From positions 93,001,998 to 93,065,997 of the forward strand of contig OW121743.1 of the NCBI GenBank assembly GCA_933228675.1: DNA of 64,000 nucleotides, given 5' to 3'. How positions within the stretch are numbered: position 1 is the first letter of the stretch; each line of letters opens with the position of its first letter. The notes beneath the pieces are model-generated. The model saw only the letters and a list, made by a program, of their open reading frames with translations, made no database searches and was not told the DNA's origin. The position numbers and the translations under genes are program-made. The stretch comes from Stomorhina lunata. Lineage: Eukaryota > Arthropoda > Insecta > Diptera > Rhiniidae. Of this stretch, positions 1 through 12,740 are shown one piece after another.

Positions 1-629
1 AAAAGACTCCAAAAATAATAAAGTAAATACGTTGAAGTTTTTGTATGAGCTAATCATATCATGTGCAAATTAAGCCAGGCGTCTAGTATAGAATTGATGG
101 AGAACAAGGCTCTATTATGAACTGAATTGCTGGCTAACTGCATTCAGAGACTTGCATTTGTTCTAAAGACAAAAGAGCAAATTCCAAGAATTAGAGTAAA
201 AAGAACAAAACTAGAAAGAAATGCAATAAATAAATGAAAATTTCGTAGTATTTCCGTAACCAATACATTACCACCATTTCAAATTTGTTAAATGTTCAAA
301 CCCAAAAACAGCATGAAAAACTGTTCGCAAAAAAATATAGAGTTTTAGGAGAAAATGGACTAAAGCAGGAAAAAGTTAGAAGAGGATCTAAGTGGAAAAT
401 GCAGAATTGAAAATATTTAAAGCAATAGAAATAGAAAGAATGAAGAAAAATAATCTAAGGGTCAGAAGCAGATGTTCATGGTGTTGTTTGGCTATATTTT
501 TTCTGGCAAACACATTAATAGAGTATTGCATTTTGAACACACACAACCAATAGTTTAAACAATGGCGTTTAAATGTGGGAATGCAAAAAAAATTAAATGA
601 AAATTTATAAAAAAAAAAAATTATTTTAT
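1..629. other. AT-rich single-copy spacer, no gene seen
   Basis: Purine-rich, AT-rich sequence with no long open frame, tandem period or recognisable element end. It runs into the first satellite block through an A-rich stretch near 600-630. I see nothing codable here. Confidence 0.6.
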
Positions 630-1722
630 AATAAGAAATTTTTGAAAAATTTTCTATTAAAATAAGAAATTTTTGAAAAATTTCCTATAAAAATAAGAAA
701 AATTTCCTATAAAAATAAGAAATTTTTGAAAAATTTCCTATAAAAATAAGAAATTTTTGAAAAATTTCCTATAAAAATAAGAAATTTTTCAAAAATTTCG
801 AAAACATAAGAAATTTGTGAAAAAATTCCTATAAAAATAAGAAATTTTTGTAAAATTTCCTAAAAAACAAGAAATTCTTGAAAAATTTCTTATAAAAATA
901 AGAAATTTTTGAAAAATTTCCTATAAAAATAATAATTTTTTGAAAAATTTCCTTTAAAAATAAGAAATTTTTGAAAAATTTCCTATAAAAATAAAAAATT
1001 TTTGAAAAATTTTCTATAAAAATAAGAAATTTTTGAAATATTTAATATAAAAAATTTTTAAAAAATTTCCTATAAAAATAAGAAATTTTTAATAAATTTC
1101 TTATAAAGATAAGATAAAATTTTGAAAAATTTACTATAAAAATAAGAATTTTTTGAAAATTATCCTATACAAATAAGAAATTTTTAAAAATTTTCTTATT
1201 AAAATAGAAAAAAAATTTTAAATTTCCTGTAAAAATAAGAATTTTTTGAAATGTTTAATATAAAAATAGGAAATTTTTGAAAAATTTCCTATAAAAATAA
1301 GAAATTTTTGAGAAATTTTTTATAAGGATAAAAAAAAATTGAAGAATTTTCTATAAAAGTAAGAAATTTTTTAAAAATTTCCTTTTTAAAAATTTCCTAT
1401 AAAATTAAGAAATTTTTGAAAAATTTCCTATAAAAAGAAGTAATTTTTAAAAAAATTTCCTATAAAAATCAGAAATTTTTGAAAAATTTTCTATAAAAAT
1501 AAAAAATTTTCGAAAAACTTCTATAGTAAAAGTAAGAAATTTTAGAAAAATTTCCTATAAAAATTAGATTTTTTTTTTAAATTTGCTATAAAAATAAGAA
1601 ATTTTTGAAAAATTTCCTATAAAAATAAGAAATTATTGAAAAACGTCCTATAAAAATAAGAAATTTTTGAAAATTTTCGCATAAAAATGAGAAATTTATA
1701 AAAAAAATTTCCTATAAACATA
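630..1722 (-). repeat. Palindromic satellite block, 31-bp units, R orientation
   Basis: About 35 tandem units of roughly 31 bp, with core AAATTTTTGAAAAATTTCC followed by TATAAAAATAAG. The core is a hairpin-capable inverted repeat around a single G. Units in the middle (900-1500) carry many substitutions and small indels. A variant reading TTTAATATAA recurs at 1041 and 1254, hinting at a roughly 213-bp higher-order period. The orientation is opposite to the block at 2605-3712, and the two share the same 31-bp variant. Confidence 0.93.
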
Positions 1723-2604
1723 AACATTCATTGAAATTTTTCCAACAAAATTTTCTTTGATTTTTTCTTTTCCACTGTAGGTGTTTAAACCTATTGGTCG
1801 GTGGTTAGTTTGGTTGGTTAGTTGGTTGTTACTAAAACCCATTATAGGAAATTTTACCACAATCATGTTCATGGCTTCAAATGAAGATATATGTATATGA
1901 GTTAAGGTTCCATGAATGACCCATACAATCACACTCAAACTTTAAAAAAAAATCACTTTCAAACATACACTTCGAAACTTTAGAGATGAATGGTTTACAC
2001 TTACTGCAGTAATAAATTTTACAAAACTAATTTCAACTTAACACAAACGAAGTTCATCTAAAAGCAAGAAATTCAAAAATTATACAAAATTATCATTATC
2101 TCTCTTGGCCTGGATATAAAAAGATTTTGCGACTTTAATCATAAATCCATTTAAAGACTCAAACGGGATTTTCCTGTTATATTTTGTATTTTTTTCCCAA
2201 CAAGTTTAAGCTTTATCTAATTACTTGTAATAAGAACAATTAAAAATGTTGTCTTACAACAAGAACAACAGAAATTACCAACAAAAGGCAAAAAGTATGA
2301 AAAAATTCTACCATCTAACAAACCATTAAACCATTATTTTTCCTTCTCAACTCCAACAAGTCAACAATACCGAAATAATGTAGAAGAAAACAGCAAAACA
2401 AGTGGCCAAAAAATAAAACAGGAACAAAGAATGAAAAAATTATAAGGACTTAACAAACAAACCATGAAAGAGGGATTATATAGATTTGGTAAAGCGTATT
2501 ATGCGGGTTCTAGATAAATACTACAAAAGCCACAGAATTATACTTTTTTTCTATATAAAATACACTAACAAAATTTTTTCATAAATATTTCGTCAAAAGA
2601 TTTT
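1723..2604. other. AT-rich spacer between two facing satellite arrays
   Basis: Non-repetitive AT-rich sequence separating an R block from an F block. An 80-codon minus-strand frame (1696-1938) partly overlaps the array and matches no family I recognise, so it is not called. No promoter, RNA gene or transposon end is visible. Confidence 0.6.
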
Positions 2605-3712
2605 TTCTTTAAAAAAAAAAAATTTCAAAAATTTCTCATTTTTATAGGAAATTTCTCAAACATTTCTTATTCTTTCAGGAAATATTTCAAAAATTTTTTT
2701 ATTCTTATAAGATATTTTTAAAAAATGTCTTATTTTTATAGGAAATTTTTCAAAAATTTTTAATTATCATAGGAAATATTTCAAAAATTTCTAATTTTTA
2801 TAAGAAATTTTTTAAAAATTTTGTATTTTTAGGAAATTTTTCAAAAATTTCTTATTTTTTTAGGAAATTTTTCAAAAAATCTTATTTTTATAGGAAATTT
2901 TTTATAAATTTCCTATTTTTATAGGAAATTTTTCAAAAATTACTTATTTTTATTGGAAATTTTTCAAAAATTTCTTATTTTTATAGGAAATTTTTCAAAA
3001 ATTTCTTATTTTTATAAGAAAATTTTCAAAAATTTCTTATTTTTATAGAAAATGTTTCAAAAATTTCTTATTTTTATAGGAAATTTTTCAAAAATTTATT
3101 TTTTTTATAGGAAATTTTTCAAAAATTTCTTATTTTTATAGGAAATTTTTCAAAAATTTCTTATTTTTATAGGAAATTTTTCAAAAATTTCTTATTTTTA
3201 TAGGAAATTTTTCAAAAATTTCTTACTTTTATAGGAAATTTTTCAAAAATTTCTTATTTTTATAGGAAATTTTTCAAAAATTTCTTATTTTTATAGGAAA
3301 TTTTTCAAAAATTTCTTGTTTTTAAAGGAAATTTTTCAAAAATTTCTTATTTTTATATGAAATTTTTCAAAAATTTCTTATTTTTATAGGAAATTTTTCA
3401 AAAATTTCCTATTTTTATAGGAAATTTTTCAAAAATTTCTTATTTTTATAGGAAATTTTTCAAAAATTTCTTATTTTTATAGGAAATTTTTCAAAAATTT
3501 CTTATTTTTATTGGAAATTTTTAAAAATTTTGTATTTTTAGGAATTTCTTATTTTTTATAGGAATTTTTTTTCAAAAATTTCTTATTTTTATAAGAAATT
3601 TTTAAAAATTTCTTATTTGTAGAGGTAATTTTTCAAAGTGTTTTTATTGTCATAGGAAATTTTTCAAAAATGTCTAATTTTTTATAGGAAATTTTACAAA
3701 TATTTAATTTTT
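2605..3712 (+). repeat. Palindromic satellite block, 31-bp units, F orientation
   Basis: About 35 tandem units with core GGAAATTTTTCAAAAATTT followed by CTTATTTTTATA. The section around 2930-3500 is very homogeneous, while both edges are degenerate, as expected if exchange homogenises the centre. It is the mirror image of 630-1722, so the two arrays could pair as a long imperfect hairpin with a spacer of about 0.9 kb. Confidence 0.95.
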
Positions 3713-4500
3713 TCTTCGAGTGTAAAAATATTATCTCCTCCACTTAAAGCCTAATAAGTACTAGAATACACTTTATTTGACTTGTTACCCACTTTATGTT
3801 GCCAATATTTCACTTATAACATCCGCTTCTTCCATTTAAAATATTTTTTTTCTTTTTCCCTTCCTCCGCCCAAAGCAACAGTTAATTTTTGTTTTATTTT
3901 CGTCCAAAAGGATTTTTTCATGCTTCCCAAGATGTTCATTCGTATCTCTTTCAGAAAAAGACAATAAACCCAAAAGTTTGTGTTAATTGTTTCTTTTTTT
4001 CGGGGCTTTTGTTAGTGAATTTGATACGAAGAGGGTCAAAAAAGTTTTTTTTTGTTTTCGGCCAAATGTGGGCAGACGACATATAAAACAAACAAAAAAC
4101 TAATTCCAAGAACTGGAAAAAATTAGCTAAAATTAATTTGTATTATTTTGTCAGACATGGTAATCCAGAGGATAAGTGTCAATTAAAATTATGTTCGTTT
4201 TTATGGTTAGGTCATGAGATTGTCTTCTGTGTTGAAAGGCCACAAGTGTATAATTTGGTCATAAGTTGAGGTTTTGGTTCAATAAGGGTTTGATGCGAAA
4301 GGGTTAAGATTTTAATGGGTAGGTTAGGTTAAGTTTAATTTGTGAAATTTTTTAAGATTTTTTAAATCAAAATTGGTTAATGTTGTAAAAACAAAAAAGT
4401 GTAGAAAAGGGGTATTTATGAAAGGAGTTAAAATATTTAAATTGACGATTTTCTTGGAAACATTATTTATTTACTAAAAATTTCGACTTAACAGTAAATA
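3713..4500. other. AT-rich spacer, no gene seen
   Basis: Contains two short overlapping plus-strand frames (3782-3967 and 3889-4086) rich in Phe, Leu and Lys. They show no domain and no Kozak or splice context that would support them. A short GGTTAGGTTA-like run lies near 4320. Confidence 0.55.
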
Positions 4501-5330
4501 TTAGAAAAAAATTTTATATATTTGCAAAAATTTTCTTTGTGAAGTAAATTTCTACATTTTTCAAAAATTTTCTATTTTTATAGAAAATTTTTAGAAAATT
4601 TACTATGTCTATAGGAAATTTTTCGAAAATTTACTATTTTTATAGGATTTTTTAAAAAAAAAATATTATTTTTATAGGAAATTTTTGAAGATTTACTATT
4701 TTTATTGGAAATTTTATGAATGTATATTATTTTTATACGAAATTTTTCAAAAAATTTACTATTTTTGTAGGAAATTTTTCGAAAATTTTCTATTTTCATG
4801 GGAAATTTTTCGAAAATTTACTATTTTTATAGGAATTTATTCAAACATTTACTGTTTTCATAGGAAATTTTTAAGAAAACTTTCTATTTTCGTAGACTAT
4901 TTTTCGAAAATTTACTATATTTATAGGAAGTTTTTTGAAAATTAAAATTTTTATAAATATTTTTTTCAAAACTCTTCTATTTTTATAGGAAATTTTATGA
5001 AAGTGTATTATTTTTATACTATTTTTTTATACTATTTACAGGAAATTTTTGGAAAATTTATTATTTTTATAAGAAATTTTTAGAAAATTTACTATTTTTA
5101 TAGGAAATTTTTTGAAAATTTACAATTTCTTTAAGAAAATTTTAGAAAATTTACTATTTTTTTTTTAATTTTTCGAAAATTTACTCTTTTTATAGGAAAT
5201 TTTTTGAAAATTTACAATTTGTTTAAGAAAATTTTAGAAAAATTACTATTTTTTTTAAGAAATTTTTCGAAATTTTACTATTTTTATACGAAAAATTTTC
5301 AAAATATTTTCTATATTTTCGAAACATTTC
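4501..5330 (+). repeat. Degenerate palindromic satellite block, F orientation
   Basis: About 27 diverged units of around 30-31 bp, with consensus TTTACTATTTTTATAGGAAA followed by TTTTTCGAAAA. The TTCGAA centre makes the core an even-centred palindrome, unlike the C-centred core at 2605-3712. Short frames on both strands (4578-4799 minus, 4685-4945 plus) are products of the repeat. Confidence 0.9.
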
Positions 5331-6375
5331 TTATTAAATTTTGACTACCAAAAGTTAAGCTTTACTGCACTTGAACATTTTCTAACACAATCTTTATCAA
5401 TATCATTAAAAAACCAGCTAATTTTTCACTTCTTTACTAACACCCCTTTAATTATATGAAAAATTTACTTTATTGCTGAACAAAATTTTGTAGCTAATTT
5501 ATAAAAGTCGTTACAACAATTTAACACATTTATTAAATCCTTGTTAAAGAAACTTCTTACACAAAGAAGAATACAGCAACAAAGTCACTTTGTAAAAAGC
5601 CATAAAATTTCAATTAAGCTTTAACAACATTTTACATACTTATACAGCCACGCCAAGATATTTCAGTTCACACATACATTCATTTAAGGGATCTACTCAC
5701 ACATGCATGTTCTTCTTTAAAATAGAATCCCTTAGCATATAAGCTCTACTTATATGCTTTCGTTTAGCTGATTAATTGACAAGACAAAGTGTAAAAATAT
5801 CACTCCACTCACATTTTTCCTCGCAGACAGACAGATGCTTAACTCCCTTCTAAATTTACACTGGATTCCATATATTTAACCCCAAACATTGTTTTAGAAA
5901 ACTTAACACAATCGACAACAATTTAGAAAATAAATTTACAACAATTTACTACTGCAATTTAATTGCGAAAAGTTATTTTTATTAGTCTTCATTTTTTATT
6001 CCATATTTTATTCTTTACTTTCAAATCTTTTACTTTGGCTTTCAACTTAACTCAACGATAAGAAAAATTAGAGAAATTTTCACTTTGGAAACCCTTATGG
6101 GAAAAATTTTCATATTCATTTTGTAGTCGTCATATGTGGCAGGCAATGGGACTATTTTGGTAGGAAGAGCTAAACTTGTTCAAATTTATGAGTTTCTTTG
6201 CCTAAATAAAGGAAATAAGTAAAGGAACTCATATAACTCCATAAAGAATAAAATTGTATAAAAGACATTTTTTTCACCCACAGCTGCAGAGTTGTTAAGT
6301 TTCACTAAATAAAAGTGTGCAAATATAGAAAACGGGGGTATATAAGAAGAATATTTATATCCCTTAAATTTTCAT
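5331..6375. other. AT-rich spacer, no gene seen
   Basis: Single-copy AT-rich DNA with a few CAGACAGACAG and CACACATACATTC microsatellite-like patches near 5670-5840. I see no open frame of note, RNA gene or element terminus. Confidence 0.55.
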
Positions 6376-7310
6376 ATAATTTTCTATTGTTATAGGACAT
6401 TTTTCGAAAATTTACTATTTTTATAGGGAATTTTTCGAACATTTTGTATTTCTATAAAAATTACTATTTTTATATAAAATTATAAACAATTTTATATTTT
6501 TTTTAGAGAATTTTTAAAAAATTTACTACTTTTATATACAATTTTCAAAAAATTTACCATTTTTTTATAGGAAATTTTTCGAAAATCTACTATTTCTATA
6601 AGAAACTTTTTCAAAAATTTACTATTTTCATAGGAATTGTTTCACAAATTTGCTGTTTTTATAGGAAATATTTTTTTTTAATTTATTATTTTTATAGAAA
6701 TTTTTTCATTTTTTTTTTTTTAAAGAAAATTTTTCAAAAATTTTCCATTTTTATAGGAAATTTTTTAAAAAATTTCTATATTTATGGGAAATTTAAAAAA
6801 AAAATTTATTATTTTATAGGAAAATTTTGAAAAATTTACTATTTTTTTAGGAAATTTTTCATAAATTTACTATTTTTATAGGAAATTTTTCAAAAATTTA
6901 CTATTTTTATAGGAAATTTTTCAAAAATTTACTATTTTCATAGGAAATTCTTCAAAAATTTACTATTTTTATAGGAAATTTTTCAAAAATTTACTATTTT
7001 TATAGGAAATTTTTTAAAAATTTTCTATTTTTATAGGAAATTTTTCAAACATTTACTATTTTTATAGGAAATTTTTCAAACATTTACTATTTTTATAGTA
7101 AATTTTTCAAGAATTTACTATTTTTATAGGAAATTTTTCAAAAATTTACTATTTTGATAGGAAATTTTTCTAAAAATTTACTATTTTTTAGGAACTTTTT
7201 CAAAAAATTACTATTTTTATAGGAATTTTTTTCAAAAGTTTACTATTTTATAGAAAATCTTTCAAATGTTTAATATTTTTTGAGGAAATTTTTCAAAAAT
7301 TTACTATTTA
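6376..7310 (+). repeat. Palindromic satellite block, 31-bp units, F orientation
   Basis: About 30 units with core GGAAATTTTTCAAAAATTT and linker ACTATTTTTATA. The centre (6840-7160) is homogeneous and the start is diverged. It runs without a gap into a 29-bp subfamily near 7310, so two period classes share one continuous array. Confidence 0.93.
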
Positions 7311-9405
7311 TAAAAATTATCTATACTAAAATTTTTTTTTTAGAAAATTTACTATTTCTAAGATGTTTTCGAAAATTGACTATTTATAGGAAATTTTTCG
7401 AAAATTTACTATTGATTGGAAATTTTTTAAAATTGACTATTTATAGGAAATTTTTCAAAAATTGACTATATATAGGAAATTTTTCAAAAATTTAATATTT
7501 ATAAGAAATTTTTCAAAAATTTAGTATTTATAGAAAATTTTTCGAAAATTGACTATTTATAGGAAATTTTTCGAAAATTGACTATTTATAGGAAATTTTT
7601 CGAAAATTTAGTATTAATAGGAAATTTTTCAAAAATTTAGTATTTATAAGAAATTTTTCGAGAATTGACTATTTATAGGCAATTTTTCGAAAATATACTA
7701 TTTATAGGAAATTTTTGAAAAATTGACTATTTATAGGAAATTTTTCGAAAATTGACTATTTATAGGAAATTTTTCGAAAATTGACTATTTATAGGAAATT
7801 TTTCGAAAATTGACTATTTATAGGAAATTTTTCGAAAATTGACTATTTACAGGAAATTTTTCGAAAATTGACTATTTATAGGAAATTTTTCGAAAATTGA
7901 CTATTTATAGGAAATTTTTCGAAAATTGACTATTTATAGGAAATTTTTCGAAAATTGACTATTTATAGGAAATTTTTCGAAAATTGACGATTTATAGGAA
8001 ACTTTTCGAAAATTGACTATTTATAGGAAATTTTTCGAAAACTGACTATTTATAGGAAATTTTTCGAAAATTGACTATTTATAGGAAGTTTTTAAAAATT
8101 TACTATTTACAGCAAAGTTTTCGAAAATTGACTATTTATAGGAAATTTTTCGAAAATTGACTATTTATTGGAAATTTTTCAAAAATTGACTATTTATAAG
8201 AAATTTTTCAAAATTTTAATATTTATAGGAAATTTTTCGAAAATTGACTATATATAGGAAATTTTTCGAAAATTGACTATTTATAGTAAATTTTTCGAAA
8301 ATTGACTATTTATAGGAAATTTTTCAAAAATTTACTATTTGTAGGAAATTTTTCGAAAATTTACTATTTGTAGGAAATTTTTCGAAAATTGATTATTTAT
8401 AGGAAATTTTTTCGAAAATTAACTATTTATAGGAAATTTTTCGAAAATTGACTATTTATAGGAAATTTTTCTAAAATTGACTATTTAAAGGAAATATTTC
8501 GAAAATTGACTATTTATAGGAAATTTTTCGAAAATTGACTATTTATAGGAAATTTTTCGAAAATTTACTATTTGTAGGAAATTTTTCGAAAATTGACTAT
8601 TTATAGGAAATTTTTCGAAAATTGACTATTTATAGGAAATTTTTTTTAAAATTGACTATTTATAGGAAATTTTTTTTAAAATTGACTATTTACAGGAAAT
8701 TTTTAGAAAATTACGAAATTTAAATGTTTTTATTTTATAAGAAATTTTTCCAAAATTGACTATTTATAGGAAACTTTTCGAAAATTGACTATTTATAGGA
8801 AATTTTTCGAAAACTGACTATTTAAAGGAAATTTTTCGAAAATTGACTATTTATAGGAAGTTTTTCAAAAATTTACTATTTACAGCAAAGTTTTCGAAAA
8901 TTGACTATTTATAGGAAATTTTTCGAAAATTGACTATTTATTGGAAATTTTTCAAAAATTGACTATTTATAAGAAATTTTTCAAAATTTTAATATTTATA
9001 GGAAATTTTTCGAAAATTGACTATATATAGGAAATTTTTCGAAAATTGACTATAGTAAATTTTTCGAAAATTGACTATTTATAGGAAATTTTTCAAAAAT
9101 TTACTATTTGTAGGAAATTTTTCGAAAATTGATTATTTATAGGAAATTTTTCGAAAATTAACTATTTATAGGAAATTTTTCGAAAATTGACTATTTATAG
9201 GAAATTTTTCTAAAATTGACTATTTATAGGAAATTTTTCGAAAATTGACTATTTATAGGAAATTTTTCGAAAATTGACTATTTATAGAAATTTTTCGAAA
9301 ATTGACTATTTATAGGAAATTTTTTTGAAAATTGACTATTTACAGGAAATTTTTAGAAAAATACGAAACTTAAATGTTTTTATTTTATAAGAAATTTTCC
9401 TAATC
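7311..9405 (+). repeat. Palindromic satellite block, 29-bp units, with a higher-order duplication
   Basis: About 70 units with core GGAAATTTTTCGAAAATTGA and linker CTATTTATA. A segmental repeat is visible. Marker variants GGAAACTTTTCG (7997 and 8769), AGCAAAGTTTTCG (8111 and 8884) and TAAATGTTTT plus a flanking tail (8721 and 9371) occur in the same order twice. The first two markers are offset by about 772 bp and the last by 650 bp, so the second copy has lost about 120 bp, roughly four units. Confidence 0.95.
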
Positions 9406-10260
9406 ATTTATTTTGTCAATTAGACCTTTTTCATGGTGTAGGATGTTGTACAAAAGAATGGGTTGAGTATGAAATTTTATGGCATTTGCCCACCTATATT
9501 TTTCATTTAAAAATTACATGTTATTATAGCAAATAAAGGTTTACACATACTCGCTTTGTCGTTTCTTATATCTAAACATTACATCATATCAAATTATAAC
9601 CACACTAAAAAGAGAAAAAGAAATATTTATATTTATTCACAAAAACCCCAGGAAAAAAACTTATCGCTTACTTCCGTTTTCTTCAAGGAGTGCGAAAACA
9701 ACCAAAAAGTCAAACAATCTGTGAAATTTGTTGGCATAAGTCTGAATATTCGTTCGTATGTAAAAGTACAACGGCAACATTGTCAGCTTATTTTTCATTC
9801 TTTTGTTAAATATTTTTTAACACATTTATAATGTGTAAATGTGTGAGCTTTTTATTTGGTTGAGCTTAATTTTTCGTTGTTATTAAAGCCATTTATAAAA
9901 GCATAAGTGTAAAATTTTTTGATAATCTTATTCCGTTGTTAGTATGTATTTGGATCCATACACTCATGTATGCATGCGTGTAACTTGGTTTTAGACAGTG
10001 AAGTTTTTTCTGTTTATTTGTATGTGTTTTTAATATGATGAGTGTTATTTTAACTTCCTTAAGGAAATTATATATGTCGAGCATATTTTTTTTTTTGTTG
10101 TGGGTTATAAAAGAAGATTTAATGTCGTTGGGATATATTTAATTGAAATTTTTAAATTAATGTGTAAAAAATTTTAGGACTGCAAATTCGCTTTAATAAA
10201 TTTACATAAGTAACAATTTTTAAGCGAAATTATGTAAAATTTGATGAGAAGGAAATATTT
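9406..10260. other. AT-rich spacer, no supported gene
   Basis: The longest frames are 91 codons (9556-9831 plus) and 63 codons (9893-10084 minus). Neither has a recognisable motif. CATGTATGCATGCGTG near 9965 is a microsatellite-like patch. Confidence 0.5.
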
Positions 10261-11700
10261 TTTAAACATTTTATAGGAAATTTTTCGAAAATTTACTATT
10301 TTTATAGGAAATTTTCTGAAAAATTTACTATTTAAAATTTACTAATAACAGAAAGCTTTTCCCAAATTTTCTATTTTTATAGGAAACTTTCCGAAAATGT
10401 TCTTTTTCTATTGGAATATTAATTTTGCGAAAATTTTCTATTTGCATAGGAAATTTTCCGAAAATTTACTATTTTAATATTAAGTTTTCCGAACATTTTC
10501 TATTTTTATAGGAAACTTTCCGAAAATTTACTACTTTTATAGGAAATTTTAGGAAAATTTTCTATTTTTATAGAAAATTATCGAAAATTTACTATTTTTA
10601 TAGGAAATTTTAAAAACATGTAATATTTTTATAAGAAAATTTCCGAAAATTTAGTATTATTATTGGAAATATTCCAAAAATTTACTATTCTAATAGGAAA
10701 TTTAACAAAAATTTACAATTTTTATAGGAAATCTTCCAAAAATTTACTATTTTTGTAGGAAATTTTCCAAAAATTTAATATTTTTATAAGAAATTAAAAA
10801 CAAATCTATTGTTTTTATAAGAAATTTTCCAAAAATTTACTAATATTTTAGGAAGTTTTCCGAAAATTTACTATTTTATTAGGAAATTTTCCAAAAATTT
10901 ACTATTTTAATAGGAAATTTTCCAAAAATTTACTATTTTTATAGAAAATTTTTCGAAAACTTTGTATTTTTTAGAATATTTTTCGAAACTTTTGTATTTT
11001 AATAGAAAAATTTTCGAGAATTTTGCATTTTTATCGAAAATTTTTCGAAAATTTTCTGTTTTTATAGGAAATTTTTCGAAAATTTTCTATTTTTATAGAA
11101 AATTTTCTATTTTTAAAGAAAATTTTCTATTTTTATAGAAGATTTTTAGAAAATTTTCTACTTTTATAGAAAATTTTCTACTTTTATAGAAAATTTTCTA
11201 CTTTTATAGAAAATTTTTAGAAAATTTTCTACTTTTATAGAAAAGTTTTAGAAAATTTTCTATTTTTATAGAAAAATTTTCCAAAATTTTCTATAGAAAA
11301 TTGTTTTTATAGAAAATTTTCTATTTTTATAGGAAATCTTTCAAAAACTTTCTATTTTTATAGAAAATTTTTCGAAAATTTTCTATTTGTACAGGAAATT
11401 TTTTAAAAATTTTCTTTTTTTATAAAAAATTTTTGGACAATTTTTTATTTTTATAGGAAATTTGTTCAAAATTTTTTATTTTTATAGAACATTTTTCGCA
11501 AATTTTCTATTTTTATAAGAAATTTTTCAAAAATATTCAATTTTTATAGAAAATTTTCTTTTTTTATAGAAAATTTTTCAAAAATTTTCTATTTTTATAG
11601 AAAATTTTTCGAAAATTTTCTATTTTTATAGAAAATTTTTCGAAAATTTTTTATTTTTATAGAAAATTTTTCGAAAATTGTTTATTTTTATAGGAAATAT
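10261..11700 (+). repeat. Palindromic satellite block, F orientation, two subtypes
   Basis: The first half (10261-10960) uses GGAAATTTTCCGAAAATTTAC-like units with a shorter T run. From about 10970 the unit becomes AAAATTTTTCGAAAATTTTC with linker TATTTTTATAG. Near 11095-11230 half-units are tandemly repeated (AAAATTTTCTACTTTTATAG several times), so unit length also changes inside the block. Confidence 0.93.
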
Positions 11701-12459
11701 TTAATGGCTTTAACTAATTGACTTTTTCTTTAATTATGAATAGTTAAAATGCTTTAATGATTATTAACATAAATATTTGAATACTCCCTTGAATTTCTAG
11801 CATATTTTCCATTATATTTAGAAACCTAATTTATTTTAATTGATTTGGCTTAAAATTAAATCCATTAATATTTCAAAGCTTTATTTGTTAAACATCCTTT
11901 ATAGATAATAGATTTTCAACAAACATTTATTTATTAAACATTGTAACTTTCTCAAATTTCTTAAGATAAATTTATCAATTCAATGCCAATTACTTCAATT
12001 TTAATACTTAATGTTTGGCAAAATTGTGTCTAAAGTCAAAAGATTAAAGATCTTTAACTCCTGCTAGAAACCAACTACTTTTAGAATAAGTTATTTTATT
12101 TTCTCTTAATGACTGTTAATAGTATTATAAATGCCATTATTAATGGTCTTTACGATTAGATAGATACATATTTTCTTATCGAGCCGATTGTTGTGTCTAT
12201 ATATATAAATTTATTTGTTTATTTATAGCAACAATTTTCATTATCCTTAAAAGCTTTTAACACACTTTCAATAGACAAATATTCGTTTTAATAACAAGAG
12301 AAAACATTAAAGAAATTGTTGCTTTTTAATAAGAAAATTGAAATTAATGTATTTAAATGTGTTTTATTTATTTAAGTACTTCAAGGCCTTAATTTTGGAT
12401 ATTAAAGTGTATTAACTAAAAATTAAAACGTTTTAAATTTTTTTCTCAATTGAGATAGC
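11701..12459. other. AT-rich spacer, no gene seen
   Basis: Mostly A and T with no frame, tandem period or RNA gene that I can support. It ends at the INE-1-like element. Confidence 0.55.
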
Positions 12460-12729
12460 AAAGAGTAAAAAACTTTTTCTAAAACAACTCATATTATACC
12501 CACCATCAAAAAGAATGGGGGGCATATAAAATTTGTCATTCCGTTTGTAATTTCCTTAATATTGTCTGAAAAACCAAAAGCGATATATACCCAGCAAAAC
12601 TTTGGTAATGGCAAGTACTCTGATAACTGGTTACCTTGTAACGACTACAACATACCATCCGAATAAATAATAAGTTATTACAGAAGTACTTATTTGTAAT
12701 TAAGATGGTAATTTAAACTGAATGGCCCC

Positions 12730-12740
12730 GGTTCAAATCC
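12730..12740 (+). promoter_or_regulatory. Box-B-like Pol III motif in element copy A
   Basis: GGTTCAAATCC fits the tRNA box B consensus GGTTCRANTCC. About 15-20 bases downstream comes a run of T residues, which is what a Pol III terminator looks like. No convincing box A lies at the normal distance upstream, so this may be only the 3' half of a tRNA-like sequence. The match is conserved in copy B. Confidence 0.4.

Noticed and set aside
4578..4945. Short Lys/Phe-rich frames on both strands
   Set aside because: They lie wholly in the degenerate satellite block and match its unit translation.
7311..9405. CRISPR-like array with roughly 29-bp repeats
   Set aside because: The units are contiguous with no unique spacers and the context is eukaryotic, so this is a satellite.
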